A DNA stretch of 64,000 nucleotides, from positions 62,001 through 126,000 of the forward strand of contig NZ_JACVUP010000003.1 in assembly GCF_016625195.1 (NCBI RefSeq), written 5' to 3'. The DNA is from Erwinia sp. S63 (GTDB lineage Bacteria; Pseudomonadota; Gammaproteobacteria; Enterobacterales; Enterobacteriaceae). Under the pieces are notes generated by a model. The model saw only the letters and a program-made list of their open reading frames with translations, made no database searches and was not told the DNA's origin. How positions within the stretch are numbered: the first letter of the stretch is position 1; each line of letters starts with the position of its first letter. Below are positions 16,938 to 25,219 of the stretch, piece by piece. The translations under genes and the position numbers were made by a program.

Positions 16938-18304
16938 GCACGCAGCCGGGTTGGCGTTTGCAGATGATAATCGTGCTCTTGCTGGAATCGACGCGCAAAG
17001 GAGAGCAGTTTGCGCTCAGCGCCATCGCGCCCGATTAACTGCATGCCGATCGGCATCCCTGCATGATCAAACCCCGCAGGCAGACTGATCGCCGGTAGCG
17101 CTGACAAACTTGCCAGTGCGTTGTAACGCATGTTGCCGGTCAACACGCTCTCTTCGCGATCGCCCATTTGAATCGCTTCCAGCCCTTTATGCGGTGCGGT
17201 AAACGGCAGCGTTGGCACCAGAATCACATCTACCTGATTCAAATGCTGCAATAACTGCAGGCGTAAACCGGTGCGGAAACGCTGTGCCTGCAGATACTCC
17301 ACTGCGGTAATGGCGAGTCCCGCTTGCAGCAGCTTACGCACATCCGCACCATATTCTTGCGGACGTTCGGCAAGCCAGGCGGCATGCAGCGAAGCAGGTT
17401 CCGCAAGGTTGATCAGCACCAGCGCATTCACCGCCTGCTCAAGCCCGGTAAAGTTCAGCGTTTGGCAGCGCGCGCCTGCTGCACTGAACCACTGCACCAT
17501 TTGATCATAAGCAGTGCCGACATCGGGTTGTACCTGCTGATGCACATCCGGCAGCAAGCCAATGCGTAATCCTGTCAATTCCGGTAGCTCAGTGAGCGGC
17601 TGGGTTTTGCCGTCGAGCACGTTAAACAGCACTTCACACTCTTCGGCATAACGTGCCAGTGGCCCAACGGTATCGAGGCTGGTGGCGAGAGGAAAAATGC
17701 CTTCAGTGGAGAGTCGCCCCACGCCCGGACGTAACCCCGTGATCCCGTTCATCGAAGCCGGTAAACGAATCGATCCACCGGTATCGGTTCCGAGCGTTGC
17801 CAGCGCACTGCGCACCGAAGCGGCGACACCCGACCCCCCGCTGGAACCGGCAGGAATGCGCGCATCATCCCAGGGATTGCTGCTCGCGCCATAATGCGGA
17901 TTGTTGGTGGTGCCGCCCCATGCGAATTCATGCATGTTAGTGCTGCCGATGATTAACGCGCCCGCCTGCTTCAGACGTTGCACCACCACCGCATCGCGCT
18001 GGGCGATATTGCCACTGAGTATCTGGCTGCCGGCGTGCATCTCCTCACCGGCCAAATCGATATTGGCTTTGATGGCGATCGACATACCGTGTAGTGGCCC
18101 AAGGTCGTAGCCCTGCTCTAACATGCGCTGGCTGGCTTTAGCCGTCTGGCGAACCTGAGACACATAAACTTCATTGAACGCATTGAGATCGCGCGTGGTT
18201 TCCTCACGCGCCAGACAGGCTTCGACCAACTCTGGCACGCTGGTCTGCCGCGTGCGCAGCTGCTGAGCCAACGTCAGCATCGAGGCATCGATTAACTCAC
18301 TCAT
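16934..18304 (-). CDS. atzE: AtzE-family amidohydrolase (amidase signature)
   Basis: Serine amidase of about 456 residues. The Ser-cisSer-Lys machinery is visible: Lys79 in MSIAIKANID, Ser154/155 in AGSSGGSG and nucleophile Ser178 in TDTGGSIRLPAS. AtzE hydrolyses 1-carboxybiuret in bacterial cyanuric acid catabolism and needs the small subunit AtzG, which is encoded immediately upstream here with an 8-bp overlap. I chose the ATG at 18304; upstream frame extension belongs to atzG in another frame. The nearby ABC importer and nitrilase-type hydrolase suggest a broader ureide, amide or nitrile substrate. No cyanuric acid hydrolase (AtzD) is in the operon, so the true substrate may differ. Confidence 0.82.
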   Translation of the reverse strand: MSELIDASMLTLAQQLRTRQTSVPELVEACLAREETTRDLNAFNEVYVSQVRQTAKASQRMLEQGYDLGPLHGMSIAIKANIDLAGEEMHAGSQILSGNIAQRDAVVVQRLKQAGALIIGSTNMHEFAWGGTTNNPHYGASSNPWDDARIPAGSSGGSGVAASVRSALATLGTDTGGSIRLPASMNGITGLRPGVGRLSTEGIFPLATSLDTVGPLARYAEECEVLFNVLDGKTQPLTELPELTGLRIGLLPDVHQQVQPDVGTAYDQMVQWFSAAGARCQTLNFTGLEQAVNALVLINLAEPASLHAAWLAERPQEYGADVRKLLQAGLAITAVEYLQAQRFRTGLRLQLLQHLNQVDVILVPTLPFTAPHKGLEAIQMGDREESVLTGNMRYNALASLSALPAISLPAGFDHAGMPIGMQLIGRDGAERKLLSFARRFQQEHDYHLQTPTRLRA

Positions 18305-18500
18305 GAGGCAACTCCAGCGGCGGCTGCAGCGCTGAAACCCACGCGTTTGCCGGCAGTAGCGTTGGCGCGAAATGTTGTGCAGCAAAGGCACTCACGCCCG
18401 CCGCTCGCGCCTCACAATCGATGAGCAGGTGTTCCAGTTCAACCGCATCTGCCGCGCAATGGCGCTGTATCAATGCCAGCCGAAGTGTCAGTGCATCCAT
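18297..18500 (-). CDS. atzG: AtzG-like small subunit of the amidase
   Basis: 67-residue GatC-like partner that stabilises AtzE. The N-terminal helix (MDALTLRLALIQRHCAADAV) and a C-terminal Pro/Leu-rich tail (ALQPPLELPHE) fit the DUF4089/AtzG pattern. GAGGA precedes the ATG at 18500. The end overlaps the amidase start by 8 bp, the arrangement expected for co-translated subunits. The small size and low conservation limit certainty, but context is strong. Confidence 0.72.
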   Translation of the reverse strand: MDALTLRLALIQRHCAADAVELEHLLIDCEARAAGVSAFAAQHFAPTLLPANAWVSALQPPLELPHE

Positions 18501-18566
18501 AATCAATCCTCTTTTATTGCGAGCGCACAGCAGTGCGCCCATCACTTTTCGAAGGTGGGTGAGGAC

Positions 18567-19574
18567 TTACTTATCACCCATCGCATCAACCGCTTCTTTG
18601 GCTTTGGTGGCCAGCTCTGTATTCACGTTGTTCTGATACGACGTGGCTTCAGAGGGATAGGCTTTGATGTTTTTGGCATAAAGCGCGATGTTCATGTTGT
18701 TATCCCAGGCCTTCTGCGACACCAGCACATTCTCCGGATAGCCCTTAGCATCGATTTCGCGCTGCACCGCGGTTTTCACCACCTCTTCGGGCAGCGCCGG
18801 GAAGTATTTGCGTGCTATGGTCACCGACTCAGCCGGGTGCTTGTAGATATAGCGCGAGGCCTGTTCAAAGGCGGTGACAACTGCCTGCGCGGCCTGCGGG
18901 TTTTTATCGATATACTGTTGAGTCGTCGTCAGGCTGGAGAAGGCAAACGGATACCAGGATTGTGCCGCTGAGAACGAGTAAACCACGTGGAGCCCATTCT
19001 GCATTTCCGCCATGGTGGTTTGTGGTTCCGCCGCTAATGCGTAATCCGCACGACCTGCCGCCACCGCCGGGATCTCATTGCCAATCGCCACATGCACCAG
19101 CTTCACGTCTTTGAGGTTGTTCTGTTTGATCAGATAACTCATAAACGCCCACGTGGTGTCGGGCTGCGGGCTGGTCACCACGCGTTTACCTGCTAGCAGC
19201 GACAAATTGTCCTGCAATGAGGCCGCTTCTTTGCCGAAAATGAAAATAGTCGGCGCATTCTGTATACCGGCTACCACGACGCCTTTGCCGCCGTTTTCAC
19301 GGGTTTTCGGCACAAACACCGGATCCTGAATCGAGAAATCCGCTGAGCCGCCAATCACGGCTGACCAGGATTGCGCCCCGCCGCCGCCGGTGCTGATTTT
19401 GACGTCAACGCCCTGCTGTTTGAAAAAGCCCTGTTCCTGCGCCACATACAGCGGCAGATAGAGCAGAGACTGAAACGCCTGGTTGATGCGCACAGGCGTG
19501 TCGGCCGCGTGCGCGCACACCATGGAAGCCAGAGAAACTGCGGCAGAGATCGTAGCTAAACGGAATTTTTTCAT
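18567..19574 (-). CDS. ABC transporter periplasmic binding protein, SsuA/THI5-NMT1 type
   Basis: Binding protein of the nitrate/sulfonate/taurine/pyrimidine class. Sec signal peptide ending MVCAHAAD. Then RINQAFQSLLYLPLYVAQEQGFF, the characteristic opening of the NMT1/THI5 family, GGSADFSIQDPVF and AAGRADYALAAEP, which form the ligand cleft. 335 residues. Followed 66 bp on by atzG and preceded by the permease and ATPase. It would recognise a small, probably nitrogenous compound. The exact ligand is not readable from sequence. Confidence 0.88.
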   Translation of the reverse strand: MKKFRLATISAAVSLASMVCAHAADTPVRINQAFQSLLYLPLYVAQEQGFFKQQGVDVKISTGGGGAQSWSAVIGGSADFSIQDPVFVPKTRENGGKGVVVAGIQNAPTIFIFGKEAASLQDNLSLLAGKRVVTSPQPDTTWAFMSYLIKQNNLKDVKLVHVAIGNEIPAVAAGRADYALAAEPQTTMAEMQNGLHVVYSFSAAQSWYPFAFSSLTTTQQYIDKNPQAAQAVVTAFEQASRYIYKHPAESVTIARKYFPALPEEVVKTAVQREIDAKGYPENVLVSQKAWDNNMNIALYAKNIKAYPSEATSYQNNVNTELATKAKEAVDAMGDK

Positions 19575-19576
19575 GA

Positions 19577-20419
19577 TTATTTCCTGTCCCAGGAGAGAAT
19601 GAGGCGTTCAATAAATGCCACCAGCGCGTTGAAACACAGCATCATCAGCATGACCAGCACAATGCCAGCCAGCACAATGTTCATACCGAAATTAGAACTG
19701 CCCAGCAGGATCATGTGACCCACACCGCTATCTGAAGAGATGTACTCGCCGACGATGGCACCGACCAGCGCGAAGCCCACGTTGAGGCGTAAGCCTGACA
19801 GCACCCACAACATCGCGGATGGCACCACCAGCTTGAAGAAGATGGTGCCGCGTCCGGCGTTGAAGGATCGCAGGAGGTTGATGAGATCAGGATCGGTGCG
19901 CATCGCGCCTTTATAAGAAGTGGTCAGCGATACCACCACGCAGGAAAACGCCACAATCACGACTTTGGAAAGCATCTCCGTGCCGAACCAGATGATGGTC
20001 ATCGGCGCAATCGCCAGCACCGGAATTGAGCCGATCGCGGCGATAAACGGCGCGGCAAGGTCGGAGATAAAGCGCGAGTACCACAGCAGCAACCCCAGGA
20101 TCGAGCCGCCAATCGCACCCACCGCAAATCCCACCAGAGTTTCTAAGGCAGTGACACGAATATCCGTCAACATCTCACCGGACTGGAAACGCTGGACCAG
20201 CACCTCCCACACCTGAGACGGGCTGGAGAACAGGAAGGCATTGATGTTGCCACTGCGCACACCAAGTTCCCAACCTCCCAGCAGCACCACCACAATCGCC
20301 ACCTGTAAGAACAGCAGCGTGTAGCGGCGGGCGTTAGCCGAGCGGAAAAAGGGTTCACGCGAGCTGCGATTGGCTGTCGCGGCAACCGTGGGGCGTGTAG
20401 ACACTGAGTTCATTGTCAT
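19577..20419 (-). CDS. ABC transporter permease, SsuC/TauC type
   Basis: Inner-membrane permease of about 280 residues and six helices. The cytoplasmic coupling segment reads FNAGRGTIFFKLVVPSAMLWVLSGLRLNVGFALVGAIVGEY (split by helices), matching the EAA loop (G-x-x-x-x-x-x-x-x-P) of the SsuC family. It begins with a hydrophilic stretch of about 30 residues before the first helix. Located between the ATPase and binding-protein genes with gaps of 12 and 2 bp. Confidence 0.9.
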   Translation of the reverse strand: MTMNSVSTRPTVAATANRSSREPFFRSANARRYTLLFLQVAIVVVLLGGWELGVRSGNINAFLFSSPSQVWEVLVQRFQSGEMLTDIRVTALETLVGFAVGAIGGSILGLLLWYSRFISDLAAPFIAAIGSIPVLAIAPMTIIWFGTEMLSKVVIVAFSCVVVSLTTSYKGAMRTDPDLINLLRSFNAGRGTIFFKLVVPSAMLWVLSGLRLNVGFALVGAIVGEYISSDSGVGHMILLGSSNFGMNIVLAGIVLVMLMMLCFNALVAFIERLILSWDRK

Positions 20420-20431
20420 TTCGTCCTCTCG

Positions 20432-21214
20432 TTAGTTAACCGGCTCAGGCTGGATGCCGATGCTGCGCCAGATGTGCTCGTAATACTCATTGAAACGCGG
20501 CGACAAACGGCGTTCGGGAATCGACAGGCTATCCGTACCGAGATCGACCTCAATCTCCTGCACAATTTCACCTGGTCGCGCTTTCATCACGTAAACACGA
20601 TCCGACAGCGTGACCGCCTCTTCGATGTCATGCGTAATGAAGATCACCGTCTTGTGCTGCTCTTTCACCACACTCAGCAGCTCACTTTCCAGCGAGATTT
20701 TGAGTGGGTAGTCCAGCGCCTTATAAGCCTCATCCATCAGAATGATTTCCGGGTTGGTGACCATGGTGCGCATCAATGCCACACGCTGTTTCATGCCGCC
20801 GGATAGTTGTGACGGGTACTTCTGCTCGTAGCCGGTCATTTTGTAGAGTTCGAACAGTTCACGCGCTTTGGCTCGCGCCTGCGCTTTAGGCATTCCGCGC
20901 ACTTCCAGCCCGAGGATCACGTTGTCGATCACCGTACGCCACGGGAACAGCAGGTCTTTTTGCAGCACGTAGCCGAGTTCTGGTGACGGCGTGCCGGTGG
21001 TTTCACGATTTTTCAGCAGAATGCTGCCGCTGTCAGGCATCAGCAGCCCGGTGATGATGTTGAACAGCGTCGATTTGCCGCAGCCGCTGGGCCCGACAAA
21101 AGAGACGAATTCATTGCGATTGGCATGGAAGTTGAGGTTGCGCAGCACCGTCACCTCACCCTCCGGCGTGGGATAGCTTTTGTGGATGCCAGCGGCTTCC
21201 AGAACTTTACTCAT
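20432..21214 (-). CDS. ABC transporter ATPase, SsuB/TauB type with unusual Walker B region
   Basis: ATP-hydrolysing subunit of the importer. Walker A GPSGCGKST is at residues 41-49, a Q-loop at VLQKDLLFPW, the signature LSGGMKQR about residue 137 and an H-loop in FITHDIEEA. The Walker B segment reads ILMDEAYKALDYPLK; most relatives have MDEPFGALDAQTR, so the Pro after the catalytic Glu and the D-loop neighbourhood differ. The catalytic Glu and the Asp of ALD remain, so activity is plausible. The start overlaps the hydrolase gene by 8 bp. Confidence 0.9.
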   Translation of the reverse strand: MSKVLEAAGIHKSYPTPEGEVTVLRNLNFHANRNEFVSFVGPSGCGKSTLFNIITGLLMPDSGSILLKNRETTGTPSPELGYVLQKDLLFPWRTVIDNVILGLEVRGMPKAQARAKARELFELYKMTGYEQKYPSQLSGGMKQRVALMRTMVTNPEIILMDEAYKALDYPLKISLESELLSVVKEQHKTVIFITHDIEEAVTLSDRVYVMKARPGEIVQEIEVDLGTDSLSIPERRLSPRFNEYYEHIWRSIGIQPEPVN

Positions 21215-22124
21215 GGTGTTCCCCCAAAGGTCGCGCGTGGCGATTGTGAACCGTCAACGGCGAAGGCGGGGCCTGCACCGGGACGTAATCTTTCAGGAAG
21301 TGGTAGCCGAGATAGTCACTGCTGCGGGCGCGCAGAATGGCGGATTGCACTTCGACGCTGGCAATTGCCATGCCTTCCGTGGTGCCAGTGTCGGCCACGA
21401 TATTCCCCAGGGGATCGATAATGCGGCTGTGGCCGTGATAGTGCAGATTGCCGTGCTGGCCGCACAGATTGGATTCGATCATCCAGCATTGATTTTCCAG
21501 TGCGCGCACACGGCCAAACAGCGTGTAGCTATCGACCATGGGATCGGCATCGCCTGCACTGCCGTCTCCGGCATAGCCCCATGCGGTGGGCATGATCATG
21601 ATGTCCGCGCCTTTCAGCGCCAGCTCGCGGGTACTTTCCGGGAACACTTTGTCATAGCAGATCAACATACCAATACGGCCAATTGGCGTGCTGAACACCG
21701 GGAAATCGCTGCCGGGATAGTAGACGTGCTTCTCATCGCCCGGCTGATGCACTTTGCGATACACGCCGACCAAACCGTCTGGCCCTAACAGCACAGCGCT
21801 GTTAAACAGGATTTCGGCACGTTCAGGATGGCGTTCGGTCATGCCAAAAACCACGTGCAAGCCCAGTTGCGTGGCGAGCTTCTGCATTGCCTGCACGCTT
21901 TCGCCTTCAGTCACCACTTCGGCTTGCGCCATTTGCCAGGCCACTGCTTCACCGTTCCAGTTGAGCGTATCCGGCAGATAACCCTGCAAAACCTGCTCTG
22001 GGAACACCACCAGATCGGCGCCCTCCTGTGCAGCCTGTTCCATCCAACTCAACAGGTTGTTGAGGTTGCGGGCTTTGTCGTAAAACGCGGGCAGAGTGAC
22101 GCTGGCGATGGTGGTTGTGTTCAT
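21207..22124 (-). CDS. Carbon-nitrogen hydrolase (nitrilase superfamily)
   Basis: 305-residue cytoplasmic amidase or carbamoylase. The Glu-Lys-Cys triad is visible: Glu in VVFPEQVLQG, Lys in GVYRKVHQPGDE and Cys in GMLICYDKVFPE. Superfamily members hydrolyse amides, nitriles or N-carbamoyl compounds. It is the first gene of the operon and lies divergent to the XRE-cupin regulator, so it is presumably the initial or key enzyme acting on the imported compound. The REL-A-LKGADIMIMPTAWG stretch is typical of amidase and N-carbamoylputrescine-type branches rather than true nitrilases. Confidence 0.88.
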   Translation of the reverse strand: MNTTTIASVTLPAFYDKARNLNNLLSWMEQAAQEGADLVVFPEQVLQGYLPDTLNWNGEAVAWQMAQAEVVTEGESVQAMQKLATQLGLHVVFGMTERHPERAEILFNSAVLLGPDGLVGVYRKVHQPGDEKHVYYPGSDFPVFSTPIGRIGMLICYDKVFPESTRELALKGADIMIMPTAWGYAGDGSAGDADPMVDSYTLFGRVRALENQCWMIESNLCGQHGNLHYHGHSRIIDPLGNIVADTGTTEGMAIASVEVQSAILRARSSDYLGYHFLKDYVPVQAPPSPLTVHNRHARPLGEHHE

Positions 22125-22190
22125 AGCAGCTCCCAGAAGTTTTCTTTTAAACTGCTACTCTGCTCACATTTAGACCAATACAATTTTCTT

Positions 22191-22211
22191 ATGTGATAAT
22201 TTTTATCATAT
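22191..22211. promoter_or_regulatory. Inverted repeat, likely operator of the XRE-cupin regulator
   Basis: ATGTGATAA and TTATCATAT are inverted complements with one mismatch around 3 bases, in the gap between the divergent hydrolase operon and the regulator. A third similar half site (TATGTGAGAA) follows directly. Confidence 0.55.
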
Positions 22212-22257
22212 GTGAGAAATTAACTATCCAGTTCACTAAGCAGAAGAATCATTGCCA

Positions 22258-22917
22258 ATGAAAACCACCCGACAGCATGAAGCCTCCGGGCTGGGCGCCG
22301 CCTTGACCGGTGAACAAGATTTTGGACTGCGAATCAAAACGATACGTCAGGCACGTGAGTTGACGCTGGAGCAGGTTGCCGAGTTAAGTGGCGTGTCGAT
22401 TTCGACACTTTCGAAGATTGAGAAAGGCCAGGTATCCGCTTCATTCGATACTATTGCCAAGATTGCCAGCGCGTTTGATTACTCTCTGGCCGAACTGTTC
22501 GCCGAAGAGTTGCCGGCGCCCTCGGTGGCGAGCACTGCCATTCAGGGGCGCCGCACCTACACTCTGGCTGGCAAAGGGCTGGCGTTTACCAATCCCTATT
22601 TTCGCTATGAAGTGCATGCCGCCGAACTGTTGGTTAAGGGGATGATTCCGGTGGTAATGGGGATTGAGACCCGCGAATTGCCGCCGCCAGAAGCCTGGTC
22701 TCAGCATGCTGGCGAAGAGTTCATTTATGTGTTGTCAGGTGAAGTGATATTGCATACGCAGCTCTACGCGCCGCTGCGGCTGGCGCAAGGCGATAGCGCC
22801 TACATCGACAGTACGATGCGTCATACCTTTGTGCGGCTAAGTGAAGCAGCCGCCAGCTTGATTTCCATTTGCCAGACCGAAACGTTGGATATTGAAGATT
22901 TGACGCGCGGAGCTTGA
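22258..22917 (+). CDS. XRE-family regulator with cupin effector domain
   Basis: 219 residues. Helix-turn-helix at about residues 25-80 (LRIKTIRQARELTLEQVAELSGVS then ISTLSKIEKGQVSASFDTI), followed by a cupin barrel with HAGEEFIYVLSGEVILHT and DSAYIDSTMRHTFVR, which carry the two cupin motifs and metal-type histidines. This architecture (SutR/PuuR-like) senses small molecules and normally controls adjacent catabolic genes. ATG at 22258 chosen over an in-frame TTG two codons upstream. Divergent from the seven-gene hydrolase/ABC operon. Confidence 0.9.
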   Translation: MKTTRQHEASGLGAALTGEQDFGLRIKTIRQARELTLEQVAELSGVSISTLSKIEKGQVSASFDTIAKIASAFDYSLAELFAEELPAPSVASTAIQGRRTYTLAGKGLAFTNPYFRYEVHAAELLVKGMIPVVMGIETRELPPPEAWSQHAGEEFIYVLSGEVILHTQLYAPLRLAQGDSAYIDSTMRHTFVRLSEAAASLISICQTETLDIEDLTRGA

Positions 22918-23045
22918 TGGCGACCCAAGGGCCGCCATGCTGTCAGTACATTAACGGTGCGAACACCGTCGGTTCGGTTACATGGTCAAGAGAGGCTTAA
23001 CGGACAAACAGTCGGCATATAAGCACAGATGTTTGCATTACATTA

Positions 23046-24692
23046 TTATTCATGCCTGCCCATGGTTTGCAGCATATGCTCTGCCAGTCTCAGACTCAGC
23101 GCTGCACCCGTTAAGGTGGGGTTCATGCAAGAGGCAGAAGGCATCACGCTTGTACCGGCGATCCACATGTTCGGATGGTCATGGGTACGGCAGTTGCTGT
23201 CTACCACCGAGGTTTTTGCATCTTCCCCCATTATCGTGGTGCCCATAATGTGCTGGCGATCCTGAAACTTGGTATCAATAGACAGGATTTCTGCGTTAAG
23301 CAATTCCGCAAACTTATGGAAATCCTTAATGCCCTCTTCTTTACCCGCATGCCAGTAATCTGTCACGCTGTAATAAATTTCCGGCAGTGGAATACCAATC
23401 GCATCTTTCTTGGTTTTGCTCGGCATAACGCGGTTTTCCGGCAGCGGCAAGGTTTCAAAATCAATCGCAAAATTGAGTGAACGCGCAGACTGACGGCGAA
23501 TCTCTGCGTCCAGTTTCGATCCCAGCACCCCCTTTTCAATCAAGGAAGCAGCATAGTCCGCGGTAGGGACAGTGTTGCGAACTTTGATTTTATAACTAGG
23601 GAAATCCTTGCGGAACGCGCCATCACGATTGTTGAGATAGACCAGGAGCTCTGTGGGGCCTTGTCCTGGCCAGACATCTTCAGACATCATCACATTCATG
23701 CTGATACCGGTATGCCCCATTAAATTGCGACCCACCTGATCGGAAGAGTTGGCAATGCCATTGGGATATTTTTCAGAGGTGGACATCAGCAACAGTTTTG
23801 GTGACTCAATGCCGTAAGCGGCCAGCACAAAATAGTTGGCGGTAAGGTGATGTTCCGATCCGTCCGGCTTTTTGTACCACACACCAGTGATGCTGCCATC
23901 ATCGCCCGCTTCAATACGGTACACCACTGCATTATCCAGCAGCGTTGCGCCCAGCTTTTCCGCTTCATCAATGTGCATTGAACCGTCATATTTCGCGGCA
24001 ATCGGGCAAACCGGGTTGCAGTTGTTATTACCGCCACACTTAGGGCGCTTACCCCAAGGTTTTGTCGCACGTCCGTTGGGTTCCAGCACCGGATTGTATC
24101 CCCCTTTACCTAACATCTCTGTCAGGCGATCGAACATATAGCTGGTGGGCAAGCCGGGCATCGGGAAGGGTGTCGAACGTGGCGGCCAGGCTTTACCACC
24201 CTGACCACTCTCATCCTGGCCATCCATGCCTGAAACTCCCAACTCATGTTCCGCTTTGCCGTACCAGGATTCCAGCTCATCGTAACCAAAGGGCCAATCA
24301 CGCCCGCGTCCGTAAAGAGTGTTTAATTTGAAATCATTAGGGATCATACGCCACAACGCGGAGCCGAAGTGCCAGGTGGTTCCGCCCACCACACGCAGGT
24401 ATTTAGTGGGGTATTTAACCGGGCCGACCTGTTGTAAATAATCACCGTAGGTAGACGGAATATGCGGCGGGTTAGGATAAGGCGATCCCACCCCCTGCAA
24501 CTTGATGTTGGTCAGTGACATTTTGAACGGAGAATTACGGAAGCGTTCGACGATCTCCTGACGTGAAACGCGCGGACCGGCCTCAAGAATGATCACCGAT
24601 TTGCCCGCTTTTGCCATTTGTGTGGCGACCAGGCCACCCATAACGCCAGACCCAATAATGATCACATCGGCATCGACCTTTTTAGCACTCAT
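23046..24692 (-). CDS. GMC-type FAD dehydrogenase large subunit (gluconate/glucose/sorbitol dehydrogenase family)
   Basis: Catalytic flavoprotein that oxidises a sugar or sugar acid in the periplasm. The dinucleotide motif IIIGSGVMGG is near residue 11; the C-terminal GMC signature PSASCMNPTLTGAALSLRLAEHM is complete, with the active-site His region MGTTIMGEDAKTSVVDSN. Residues around 217-230 read KCGGNNNCNPVCPIAAKYD: three cysteines spaced 6 and 4, exactly the [3Fe-4S] ligand spacing known in FAD-glucose dehydrogenase. It has no signal peptide and should be exported with the Tat-signal small subunit encoded just upstream (4-bp overlap). Substrate not assignable within this family. Confidence 0.88.
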   Translation of the reverse strand: MSAKKVDADVIIIGSGVMGGLVATQMAKAGKSVIILEAGPRVSRQEIVERFRNSPFKMSLTNIKLQGVGSPYPNPPHIPSTYGDYLQQVGPVKYPTKYLRVVGGTTWHFGSALWRMIPNDFKLNTLYGRGRDWPFGYDELESWYGKAEHELGVSGMDGQDESGQGGKAWPPRSTPFPMPGLPTSYMFDRLTEMLGKGGYNPVLEPNGRATKPWGKRPKCGGNNNCNPVCPIAAKYDGSMHIDEAEKLGATLLDNAVVYRIEAGDDGSITGVWYKKPDGSEHHLTANYFVLAAYGIESPKLLLMSTSEKYPNGIANSSDQVGRNLMGHTGISMNVMMSEDVWPGQGPTELLVYLNNRDGAFRKDFPSYKIKVRNTVPTADYAASLIEKGVLGSKLDAEIRRQSARSLNFAIDFETLPLPENRVMPSKTKKDAIGIPLPEIYYSVTDYWHAGKEEGIKDFHKFAELLNAEILSIDTKFQDRQHIMGTTIMGEDAKTSVVDSNCRTHDHPNMWIAGTSVMPSASCMNPTLTGAALSLRLAEHMLQTMGRHE

Positions 24693-25219
24693 GCGCTTTC
24701 TCCTGTTGTTGCCACTTTACCTGGTTGTGTCACGGCCCAATAGAACGGACCTCCGCCGTACGTCGGCACCACGAGAATGTCTCTGGTGGGGAGGTACATC
24801 AGCGCATCGGCGTAGGCGATCAGTTCCAGGTCACTGCCTGTCCCGACGACGCCCGTGTACCAGGCAGAAATCACCGTTTTTGCTGTCTGCCAGTCCGCGT
24901 TGTCTGCGCTGAATGCGGCAAGGAAATCATCGACATGGGCAAAGGTGTGCTGCTGCAACAGCGTATGCAGGCTATTCAGCTTTTGCGGAAACTGCGCATC
25001 ATGACGAACCAAGGCGCTGAAATAGCGCTGCCCCAAAATGGGACCCACAGGACGACTGACCAGGAAAGCGGACACATCAAGGAAGGCGTTGTCCGCCATT
25101 TGCTCGGCAGCCAGTGCACGTGAAGGGAACAGTGAATTGCACATCGCGCCAAGGGATAAGATACCCATCCCCTGCAATAAGCGACGGCGAGAAATCCGGG
25201 TGGTGGAATTATGCGCCAT
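24689..25219 (-). CDS. Dehydrogenase small (gamma) subunit with Tat signal
   Basis: 176 residues. The N-terminus STTRISRRRLLQGMGILSLGA is a textbook twin-arginine signal; the mature domain matches the gluconate 2-dehydrogenase subunit 3/sorbitol dehydrogenase family (FLDVSAFLVSRPVGPILGQRYF, VISAWYTGVVG, AYADALMYLPTRDI). It hitchhikes the FAD subunit through the Tat system and stabilises it. The gene overlaps the cytochrome gene upstream by 11 bp and the FAD subunit gene downstream by 4 bp, so all three form one transcription unit. Confidence 0.88.
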   Translation of the reverse strand: MAHNSTTRISRRRLLQGMGILSLGAMCNSLFPSRALAAEQMADNAFLDVSAFLVSRPVGPILGQRYFSALVRHDAQFPQKLNSLHTLLQQHTFAHVDDFLAAFSADNADWQTAKTVISAWYTGVVGTGSDLELIAYADALMYLPTRDILVVPTYGGGPFYWAVTQPGKVATTGESA

